From Microbacteriaceae bacterium (GTDB taxonomy: Bacteria > Actinomycetota > Actinomycetes > Actinomycetales > Microbacteriaceae), in the NCBI GenBank assembly GCA_947453285.1, contig CANGGA010000064.1:1-5735 (forward strand): a stretch of DNA of 5,735 bases. The letters run 5' to 3'. How positions within the stretch are numbered: position 1 is the stretch's first letter; each line of letters begins with the position of its first letter. This document shows, one piece after another, positions 1 to 4,500 of the stretch. The notes under the pieces were generated by a model. The model was not told where the DNA came from. It ran no database searches and saw only the letters and a list, made by a program, of their open reading frames with translations. Both the position numbers and the translations under genes were made by a program.

Positions 1-77
1 AAGAGGGTCTACGTTTCGCTATCCGTGAGGGTGGCCGCACCGTTGGTGCAGGAACCGTTACCAAGGTAACCAAGTAG
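1..77 (+). CDS. tuf: Elongation factor Tu, C-terminal end (partial)
   Basis: This is the last 24 codons of EF-Tu, the GTPase that carries aminoacyl-tRNA to the ribosomal A site in the cytoplasm. The readable codons begin at base 3 and end with TAG at 75-77. They encode EGLRFAIREGG followed by RTVGAGTVTKVTK, the characteristic closing beta strands of EF-Tu domain III. The rest of the gene lies before the window. In actinobacteria tuf usually closes the str operon (rpsL-rpsG-fusA-tuf) just upstream of the S10 operon, which matches what follows here. The stop is followed 20 bases later by a strong intrinsic terminator, so transcription probably ends here and does not run into the next gene. Identity is confident despite the short remnant, because this tail is very strongly conserved. 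Confidence 0.95.
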   Translation, partial: EGLRFAIREGGRTVGAGTVTKVTK

Positions 78-97
78 TTTCTGCTAAGAAATTCAAG

Positions 98-130
98 AAA
101 TCCCTCGGCTTCGGCCGGGGGATTTTTTTT
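98..130 (+). terminator. Intrinsic terminator of tuf
   Basis: A 12-bp stem is formed by bases 98-109 with 114-125, including one G-U pair (105/118). It is capped by a TTCG tetraloop closed by C-G (109-114), the very stable UUCG type. The 3' arm runs directly into eight consecutive T (123-130). This is a textbook Rho-independent terminator on the plus strand. Bases 99-125 recur exactly at 636-662, downstream of the next gene. Confidence 0.95.
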
Positions 131-150
131 GCAACACAGAAAAAGTTAAC

Positions 151-190
151 TTGCTAACAAAGTTGTTCACTTTTCTAACGGCACATAGAT
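151..190 (+). promoter_or_regulatory. Candidate promoter(s) of the histone-like gene
   Basis: The gene sits behind a strong terminator and so needs its own promoter, and only about 77 bases are available for it. Two weak sigma70-like arrangements are visible. The first is TTGCTA (151-156), a 17-base spacer and TCTAAC (174-179), each hexamer matching consensus at 4 of 6 positions. The second is TTGTTC (163-168), a 17-base spacer and TAGATT (186-191), matching at 3 and 4 of 6. The first would start RNA near base 186 and leave a short leader containing the GGAG at 201-204. The second would give an almost leaderless message. Neither is strong, and the choice is inference. Confidence 0.35.
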
Positions 191-200
191 TCGTAAAGAT

Positions 201-204
201 GGAG
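201..204 (+). promoter_or_regulatory. Ribosome binding site deciding the start of the histone-like gene
   Basis: GGAG lies three bases before the ATG at 208. The spacing is short but it is the only Shine-Dalgarno-like sequence nearby. It falls inside the coding sequence if the in-frame ATG at 199 is used, and the upstream TTG at 151 has no such site. This favours 208 as the start. Confidence 0.5.
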
Positions 205-207
205 ACT

Positions 208-618
208 ATGACAAACATCACTCCTGCCGCGGCCGCTGAAAAGCCAGCCGCGAAGAAAGCTGCCAAGAAGGCAGCACCTAAGAAGCCAGCAGCGCCAAAG
301 AAGCCGGTAGATCCAGCCAAGGCAGCTGCTAAGAAAGCCAAGAAGGCAACCGTAAAGGTCGCAAAGAAGGCAGCCGTAAAGTCAACTAAGAAGGCAGTTG
401 CCAAGGCAACCGCCAAGTCGACCAAGAAGGTTGCAACCAAGGTTGCCAAGAAGGCTGTTAAGTCAGCTGTAAAGACAGCCGTCAAGTCTGCTGTGAAGAA
501 GGCAACCCCAAAGAAGCCGGCTGCCAAGAAGACGGTTGCCAAGGTAGTCAAGAAGGTTGTTAAGTCAGCCGTCAAGAAGGCAGCGCCAAAGAAGTCATCA
601 AAGGGCAAGAAGAAGTAG
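208..618 (+). CDS. Lysine/alanine-rich histone H1-like DNA-binding protein
   Basis: This is a 136-residue low-complexity basic protein. From the start at 208 I count 48 Lys (35%) and 38 Ala (28%), with Val, Thr, Ser and Pro making up most of the rest. There are only two acidic residues (Glu11, Asp35), no Arg and no aromatic residue. KKA, KKP, AVKK and AVKS units recur throughout, and residues 83-98 form four tandem AVKx tetrads. Composition resembles eukaryotic H1 tails, bacterial Hc1/AlgP-type proteins and the C-terminal tail of actinobacterial HupB, but no globular HU domain is present. A nucleoid- or RNA-binding role through charge is inferred from composition only. The start at 208 is chosen for the GGAG at 201-204; ATG 199 (139 aa) or TTG 151 (155 aa) are alternatives. 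The gene is flanked by two terminator-like hairpins and appears monocistronic. No gene symbol is assigned because low complexity makes family assignment unreliable. Confidence 0.8.
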   Translation: MTNITPAAAAEKPAAKKAAKKAAPKKPAAPKKPVDPAKAAAKKAKKATVKVAKKAAVKSTKKAVAKATAKSTKKVATKVAKKAVKSAVKTAVKSAVKKATPKKPAAKKTVAKVVKKVVKSAVKKAAPKKSSKGKKK

Positions 619-635
619 TTCGGCCGTTTTTAGAG

Positions 636-668
636 AATCCCTCGGCTTCGGCCGGGGGATTTCTGTTT
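636..668 (+). terminator. Probable terminator of the histone-like gene (copy of the tuf hairpin)
   Basis: An 11-bp stem (636-646 with 651-661) is capped by the same TTCG loop as the tuf terminator. Bases 636-662 equal bases 99-125 exactly. Unlike the tuf copy, the tract after the stem is interrupted (TTTCTGTTT), so termination may be less efficient. The hairpin lies between the convergent stops of the histone-like gene (618) and the VOC gene (676) and could serve both strands. Read on the minus strand, the stem is followed by CTCTAAAAA, with no T run, so function in that direction is doubtful. Confidence 0.75.
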
Positions 669-675
669 AGGGGAG

Positions 676-1014
676 TTAGCCCAGGCGCTGGCCAAAGCGG
701 AACGAATTGCCGTCGGAGTCTTTGAGCCAGAACTCGCGGGTATGCCAGGTCTGGTCTTCGGCGGTTTCGCCGGCCTTTGCGGCTAGGGCATCGATGTCGT
801 CTGTCCAGAAATAGACCACAACCGGGCCGATTCCGTCTCCACGGCTCTCGCTGAGATGAAGCTCGTGGCCAGAATCGTCGCCGATCGAGCAATACCGAAG
901 GCCGGCACTGCTCGGATCGTGGGTCCAGTTGAGCTTGAAGCCAACCTTCGCCAACACCTCAAGGCTTGGCTCGACTTTGGTGACCGGAATCACTGGAACG
1001 ATGGTTTTGATCAT
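676..1014 (-). CDS. VOC-superfamily protein, bleomycin-resistance/glyoxalase-like
   Basis: This is a 112-residue protein of the vicinal oxygen chelate fold. The N-terminus (PVIPVTKVEPSLEVLAKVGF, residues 7-26) matches the first beta strand and helix of the fold. GHELHLSES (49-57) fits a core beta strand. The closing segment W90-x3-EF with KDSDGNSFRFGQ (98-109) matches the W..REF.L.D..GN...F signature of bleomycin-resistance-type members. The length is close to the roughly 115-125 residues usual for single-domain members, which act as dimers that bind a ligand or catalyse a reaction at the subunit interface. The substrate cannot be told from sequence, and actual bleomycin resistance should not be assumed. 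Translation must begin at the ATG at 1012-1014, because an in-frame TAG lies three codons upstream. The ribosome binding site is weak (TTAGG-like). The gene is convergent with the histone-like gene and divergent from the S10 operon. It has no evident functional link to either. Confidence 0.85.
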   Translation of the reverse strand: MIKTIVPVIPVTKVEPSLEVLAKVGFKLNWTHDPSSAGLRYCSIGDDSGHELHLSESRGDGIGPVVVYFWTDDIDALAAKAGETAEDQTWHTREFWLKDSDGNSFRFGQRLG

Positions 1015-1140
1015 GTGTCGAGCCTAAGAGCACATCCGTGAGAAAAAACTAAAAAAGATACTCTTTTGGGCCACATTTAATTTGCATTGACACGCCCGAC
1101 TGTGGCAAGATTGACAAGTTCGTGAGTAGTCACGCATTCT
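1015..1140 (+). promoter_or_regulatory. Divergent intergenic region with candidate S10-operon promoter
   Basis: The region holds the upstream side of both the minus-strand VOC gene and the S10 operon. Two perfect TTGACA hexamers stand at 1087-1092 and 1111-1116, 24 bases apart. The second can be paired with CATTCT (1135-1140) at an 18-base spacing, which would start RNA near 1147. The first has no good -10 at normal spacing; CAAGAT (1106-1111) would fit TTGCAT (1082-1087) with 18 bases. A-tracts at 1043-1048 and 1051-1056 lie about 30-45 bases upstream of the first TTGACA and resemble UP-element or DNA-bending sequence. I see no convincing promoter for the VOC gene on the minus strand. The start point is unproven. 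Confidence 0.45.
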
Positions 1141-1146
1141 CGCGTG

Positions 1147-1392
1147 AACCACTGCAGGCATTAGTGAACAGATTCGTCTGGGCCGGCCGCAGCTGAACAG
1201 AAATGTATTCGACCTTTAGTTCGATGTTTTCGCCCTAATTCAGGGCGACACACCCGAGCGCGTGGGTCGGAGGAGCAGTACCTCCGAGGGCGAAAATCCA
1301 AGGAATTGACAGATAAACAGTGGTGCAACATCAGTAGTGCTACTAAGCACGCGGCCTAAAAAACCGCGAATGTGATATGAGAGCGAGTCAAG
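1147..1392 (+). promoter_or_regulatory. Long structured 5' leader of the S10 operon mRNA
   Basis: About 245 bases precede rpsJ with no convincing gene. Several stems can be drawn by eye. CTGC-A-GGC (1152-1159) pairs with GCCGCAG (1186-1192) leaving one bulged A, and encloses CAGA-TTCG-TCTG (1169-1180). TCGCCCT (1230-1236) pairs with AGGGCGA (1242-1248). Alternatively, TTTTCGCCCT (1227-1236) pairs with AGGGCGAAAA (1287-1296). TCGGAGG (1267-1273) pairs with CCTCCGA (1281-1287). GTGCT (1337-1341) pairs with AGCAC (1346-1350), and GCGG (1351-1354) with CCGC (1364-1367). In E. coli the S10 operon leader is the target of feedback control by L4. A similar role here is inference, because the sequence does not resemble the E. 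coli leader that I know. The weak rpsJ ribosome binding site (GCGAG, 1383-1387) lies just after the last stem. Confidence 0.55.
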
Positions 1393-1701
1393 ATGGCCGG
1401 ACAGAAAATCCGCATTCGACTTAAGTCATACGACCACGAGGTCATTGACGTTTCTGCGCGCAAGATCGTAGATACCGTTACTCGTGCCGGTGCAACCGTA
1501 GTAGGTCCAGTACCTCTACCAACCGAGAAGAACGTAGTGTGTGTGATTCGTTCACCGCACAAGTACAAAGACAGCCGCGAGCACTTCGAGATGCGCACCC
1601 ACAAGCGCGTAATCGACATCATCGACCCAACTCCTAAGGCAGTTGACTCTTTGATGCGTCTCGACCTTCCGGCAGACGTAAACATCGAGATCAAGCTCTA
1701 A
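1393..1701 (+). CDS. rpsJ: 30S ribosomal protein S10
   Basis: This 102-residue protein is full length (the E. coli protein is 103). It opens with KIRIRLKSYDHEVID (5-19) and carries the family signature around PLPTEKNVVCVIRSPHKYKD (41-60), followed by the conserved HFEMRTHKRVIDI (64-76) and the ending SLMRLDLPADVNIEIKL. S10 sits in the head of the 30S subunit. Under the name NusE it also joins NusB in transcription antitermination complexes, where it links RNA polymerase to the leading ribosome. It is the first gene of the S10 operon, behind a long leader. Its ribosome binding site is weak (GCGAG about five bases before ATG), which would suit control through leader structure. rplC begins eight bases after the stop. 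Confidence 0.98.
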   Translation: MAGQKIRIRLKSYDHEVIDVSARKIVDTVTRAGATVVGPVPLPTEKNVVCVIRSPHKYKDSREHFEMRTHKRVIDIIDPTPKAVDSLMRLDLPADVNIEIKL

Positions 1702-1709
1702 GGAAAACG

Positions 1710-2363
1710 ATGACTACTCAAAACAAGAACGTAAAGGGACTACTGGGCAAAAAGCTCGGCATGACTCAGGTCTGGGATGCGAACAACAAGCTTGTTCCTG
1801 TCACCGTGATCGAGGCTGGCTCAAACGTAGTTACCCAGATCAAGAACATTGAGACCGACGGTTACACCGCGGTTCAGGTTGCATTCGGTGCAATCAAGCC
1901 AACCAAGGTAGACAAGCCAACCGCTGGTCACTTTGAAAAAGCTGGCGTAAACCCACGTCGTTTCCTTGCAGAAATCCGCACTGCTGATGCAGCTGAATAC
2001 TCAGTTGGCCAGGAGCTCGGTGTTGAGGTTTTCGAGGTCGGCTCAAAGCTCGACGTCGTTGGCACCTCAAAGGGTAAGGGCTTCGCAGGTCACATGAAGC
2101 GCCACGGCTTCCACGGTGTTGGTGCATCTCACGGTGCACACCGCAACCACCGCAAGCCTGGTTCGATCGGTATGTCATCAACCCCAGGACGCGTTTTCAA
2201 GGGTATGAAGATGGCTGGTCGCATGGGTTCAGACCGTGTCACCACTCTTAACTTGACCCTTCACTCAGTAGACGCCGAAAAGGGCTTGCTACTAATCAAG
2301 GGTGCAGTTCCTGGTCCAAAGGGCCAGCTTGTATTCGTTCGCAACGCAGTGAAGGGAGCGTAA
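1710..2363 (+). CDS. rplC: 50S ribosomal protein L3
   Basis: L3 (217 residues; E. coli 209) is an early-assembling 23S rRNA-binding protein whose long loop reaches toward the peptidyl transferase centre. The N-terminal GLLGKKLGMTQVWD (10-23), the TSKGKGFAGHMKRHGFHG stretch (119-136) and GSIGMSSTPGRVFKGMKMAGRMG (151-173) are diagnostic. The last segment holds an unusual feature compared with E. coli: the Gln that PrmB methylates there (GQNQTPG, Gln150) is Ser157 here (GMSSTPG). The ribosome binding site AAGGAA (1700-1705) overlaps the rpsJ stop codon, and rplD starts four bases after this stop, consistent with coupled translation within one transcript. Start ATG 1710 gives a slightly longer N-terminus (MTTQNKNVK) than in E. 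coli. Confidence 0.98.
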   Translation: MTTQNKNVKGLLGKKLGMTQVWDANNKLVPVTVIEAGSNVVTQIKNIETDGYTAVQVAFGAIKPTKVDKPTAGHFEKAGVNPRRFLAEIRTADAAEYSVGQELGVEVFEVGSKLDVVGTSKGKGFAGHMKRHGFHGVGASHGAHRNHRKPGSIGMSSTPGRVFKGMKMAGRMGSDRVTTLNLTLHSVDAEKGLLLIKGAVPGPKGQLVFVRNAVKGA

Positions 2364-2367
2364 CCAA

Positions 2368-3045
2368 ATGACTAACTCGGTAGACGTTCTTGACGTCGCA
2401 GGAAAGAAGACTGGCACCGCCAACCTTCCAACCGAACTATTCGACGTTCAGACCAACGTTCCTCTAATTCACCAGGTTGTTGTTGCACAGTTGGCAGCTG
2501 CTCGTCAGGGCACCCAGTCAACCAAGCGTCACGGTGAAGTTTCTGGAACCGGTAAGAAGCCGTTCAAGCAGAAGGGAACCGGTCGTGCTCGTCAGGGTTC
2601 GCTTCGTGCTCCACAGATGCGTGGCGGTTACGTAACTCACGGTCCAAAGCCTCGTGACTACGACCAGCGCACACCTAAGAAGATGATTGCTGCAGCAGTG
2701 AAGGGCGCTCTAAGCGACCGCGCACGCAACAACCGTCTGCACGTAATCGACGCTTTCGCTCTAGGCGACAAGCCATCGACCAAGTCAGCACAGCTAATCA
2801 TCACCAAGCTAACTGCACGCCGCAATGTTCTAGTAGTTCTAGACCGCAGCGACGACGTCAGCTACAAGAGCTTGCGCAACATCCAGAACCTTCACGTTCT
2901 TCCTGTTGACCAGCTAAACGCATACGACGTGTTGTTGAGCGACGACGTGATTTTCACCAAGTCAGCTCTCGACGCATTCATCGCAGGTCCATCGAAGGGC
3001 TCGGCTAAGGCCACTGCAACTTCGAGTGAAGTAGCGGAAGGCTAG
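2368..3045 (+). CDS. rplD: 50S ribosomal protein L4
   Basis: L4 (225 residues; E. coli 201) binds 23S rRNA domain I, and its extended loop helps form the wall of the peptide exit tunnel together with L22. The loop is clear at roughly 46-100, with KPFKQKGTGRARQGS at 64-78 and MRGGYVTHGPKPRDY at 84-98. The C-terminus continues past the conserved FTKSALDAFI in a roughly 20-residue Gly/Ser/Ala/Thr tail ending EVAEG that E. coli lacks, so it is probably disordered. In E. coli L4 is the autogenous repressor of the S10 operon, acting on the leader, which makes it the natural candidate regulator of the leader at 1147-1392. The ribosome binding site AAGGGAG (2352-2358) lies nine bases before ATG. rplW starts two bases after the stop. 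Confidence 0.98.
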   Translation: MTNSVDVLDVAGKKTGTANLPTELFDVQTNVPLIHQVVVAQLAAARQGTQSTKRHGEVSGTGKKPFKQKGTGRARQGSLRAPQMRGGYVTHGPKPRDYDQRTPKKMIAAAVKGALSDRARNNRLHVIDAFALGDKPSTKSAQLIITKLTARRNVLVVLDRSDDVSYKSLRNIQNLHVLPVDQLNAYDVLLSDDVIFTKSALDAFIAGPSKGSAKATATSSEVAEG

Positions 3046-3047
3046 AC

Positions 3048-3347
3048 ATGACTGCAATCAACAAAGATCCACGCGACGTTATCTTGAAGCCGGTTGTTTC
3101 TGAAAAGAGCTACAACCTAATCGACAACGGCAAGTACACCTTTGAAGTAGATCCAACCTCGAACAAGACTGAAATCAAGCAGGCTATCGAAGCGATCTTC
3201 AAGGTAAAGGTTGCATCGGTTAACACCCTTAACCGTGTTGGCAAGACCCGCCGCACCAAGTTCGGACTGGGCAAGCGCAAAGACACCAAGCGCGCCATCA
3301 TCACCCTTAAGTCAGGCTCAATCGACATCTTTTCGAGCGTCGGTTAA
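3048..3347 (+). CDS. rplW: 50S ribosomal protein L23
   Basis: L23 (99 residues, normal length) sits at the exit of the peptide tunnel and is the docking point for trigger factor and the signal recognition particle. The sequence shows DVILKPVVSEKSYNLI (10-25), then KYTFEVDPTSNKTEIKQAIEAIFKV (29-53), then VNTLNRVGKTRRT (58-70) and the basic loop KFGLGKRKDTKRAI (71-84), all typical of the family. The ribosome binding site GGAAGG (3036-3041) lies inside the end of rplD, six bases before ATG. After the stop there is a 22-base gap to rplB, the longest in the operon. That gap contains a strong Shine-Dalgarno sequence, GGAGGA (3355-3360). Confidence 0.98.
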   Translation: MTAINKDPRDVILKPVVSEKSYNLIDNGKYTFEVDPTSNKTEIKQAIEAIFKVKVASVNTLNRVGKTRRTKFGLGKRKDTKRAIITLKSGSIDIFSSVG

Positions 3348-3369
3348 GGCAAGCGGAGGAAACTAGAAA

Positions 3370-4203
3370 ATGGCAATTCGTAAATACAAGCCAACGACTC
3401 CAGGTCGTCGTGGTTCGTCTGTCTCAGACTTTGCTGAGATCACTCGCACCACTCCTGAGAAGTCGCTACTTCGCCCACTTACCAAGTCGGGTGGACGCAA
3501 CAACCAGGGCCGTGTGACCACTCGTCACATCGGTGGTGGACACAAGCGTCAGTACCGTCTAATCGACTTCCGTCGTCACGACAAGGATGGCGTTCCAGCT
3601 GTTGTTGCTCACATCGAGTACGACCCGAACCGCACTGCACGTATTGCACTTTTGCACTACGCAGACGGCGAGAAGCGTTACATCATCTGCCCAAACAAGT
3701 TGAAGCAGGGTGACCGCATTGAACAGGGTCCAAACGCTGACATCAAGCCAGGCAACAACCTGCCTTTGAAGAACATCCCAACCGGTACCGTGATTCACGC
3801 TATCGAGTTGAAGCCAGGCGGCGGTGCAAAGATGGGTCGTTCGGCCGGTGCATCAATCCGTTTGGTTGCAAAGGATGGCGCTTACGCGCAGCTTCGTTTG
3901 CCATCAGGTGAAATTCGCAACGTCGATGCTCGCTGCCGCGCAACCATCGGTGAAGTTGGTAACGCTGAGCAGTCAAACATCAACTGGGGCAAGGCTGGCC
4001 GCATGCGTTGGAAGGGCGTTCGCCCAACCGTTCGTGGTGTTGCTATGAACCCTGTCGACCACCCACACGGTGGTGGTGAAGGTAAGACTTCTGGTGGACG
4101 TCACCCAGTGACTCCATGGGGTCAGGCTGAGGGTCGCACTCGCAAGCCAAACCTTCCAAGCAACAAGCTCATTGTCCGTCGACGCCCATCTGGCAAGCAC
4201 TAG
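3370..4203 (+). CDS. rplB: 50S ribosomal protein L2
   Basis: L2 (277 residues; E. coli 273) is among the most conserved ribosomal proteins. It binds 23S rRNA domain IV and is needed for subunit association and peptidyl transferase activity. The N-terminal MAIRKYKPTTPGRR, the basic GGRNNQGRVTTRHIGGGHKR (41-60) and the C-terminal signature MNPVDHPHGGGEGKTSGGRH (226-245) with its conserved histidines are all present, and the protein ends IVRRRPSGKH. The ribosome binding site GGAGGA (3355-3360) lies nine bases before ATG and is the best in the operon. The gene ends in two tandem stops, TAG TAG (4201-4206), and the second overlaps the AGGAG site serving rpsS. Confidence 0.99.
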   Translation: MAIRKYKPTTPGRRGSSVSDFAEITRTTPEKSLLRPLTKSGGRNNQGRVTTRHIGGGHKRQYRLIDFRRHDKDGVPAVVAHIEYDPNRTARIALLHYADGEKRYIICPNKLKQGDRIEQGPNADIKPGNNLPLKNIPTGTVIHAIELKPGGGAKMGRSAGASIRLVAKDGAYAQLRLPSGEIRNVDARCRATIGEVGNAEQSNINWGKAGRMRWKGVRPTVRGVAMNPVDHPHGGGEGKTSGGRHPVTPWGQAEGRTRKPNLPSNKLIVRRRPSGKH

Positions 4204-4218
4204 TAGGAGTTCGAACTT

Positions 4219-4500
4219 ATGCCAAGAAGTCTGAAAAAAGGCCCGTTCGTAGACGAGCACCTAATGAAAAAGGTGCGCGTTCAGAATGAAGCCAACACAA
4301 AGAACGTGATCAAGACCTGGTCTCGCCGCTCAATGATTGTTCCAAGCATGCTTGGTCACACCATTGCGGTGCACGACGGTCGCAAGCACATCCCTGTATT
4401 CGTTAGCGAGACCATGGTTGGTCACAAGCTCGGCGAATTCGCACCTACCCGCACCTTCCGTGGTCACGTGAAGGATGACAAGAAGGGCAAGCGCAAATAA
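4219..4500 (+). CDS. rpsS: 30S ribosomal protein S19
   Basis: S19 (93 residues, normal length) forms a complex with S13 in the 30S head, near the A-site tRNA. The start MPRSLKKGPFVDEHL, the middle segment IKTWSRRSMIVPSMLGHTIAVH (31-52) and the signature HKLGEFAPTRTFRGH (69-83) are diagnostic. The tail KDDKKGKRK is basic, as usual. AGGAG (4205-4209) stands nine bases before the ATG. The stop codon TAA shares its last base with the ATG of rplV (TAATG), so rplV translation is likely coupled to this gene. Confidence 0.98.
   Translation: MPRSLKKGPFVDEHLMKKVRVQNEANTKNVIKTWSRRSMIVPSMLGHTIAVHDGRKHIPVFVSETMVGHKLGEFAPTRTFRGHVKDDKKGKRK

Noticed and set aside
151..207. Upstream TTG (151) or ATG (199) starts for the histone-like gene
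   Set aside because: The TTG start would put hydrophobic residues (MLTKLFTFL) ahead of an H1-like protein, overlap the candidate promoter and lack a Shine-Dalgarno sequence. ATG 199 has only a weak upstream site, whereas GGAG precedes ATG 208.
93..608. 171-codon minus-strand open frame over the whole histone-like gene
   Set aside because: It is a shadow of the Lys/Ala-rich repeat, giving a low-complexity Phe/Ala/Thr/Leu product. It starts beside the tuf terminator region and has no ribosome binding site. The plus-strand frame has sensible composition and a site at 201-204.
619..631. CGGCCG followed by five T as a separate terminator of the histone-like gene
   Set aside because: CGGCCG is a six-base palindrome with no room for a loop. 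The hairpin at 636-661 is the real candidate.
856..1041. 61-codon plus-strand frame over the VOC gene
   Set aside because: It is antisense to a clear VOC-family protein and its translation has no recognisable family features.
1181..1188. GGCCGGCC palindrome as an operator
   Set aside because: It is a single perfect 8-mer with no second copy or spacing pattern, and it is explained in part by the leader stem at 1186-1192.
1230..1248. Hairpin TCGCCCT/AGGGCGA as an intrinsic terminator in the leader
   Set aside because: No T run follows the stem (CACACCC comes next), so termination there is unlikely.
1306..1359. 17-codon frame from TTG 1306 after AAGGA in the S10 leader
   Set aside because: The spacing between AAGGA and TTG is only about one or two bases, and the peptide shows no recognisable leader features.
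1894..2181. Minus-strand open frames within rplC and the other ribosomal genes
   Set aside because: They lie wholly inside strongly conserved ribosomal genes, with no ribosome binding sites or recognisable products.
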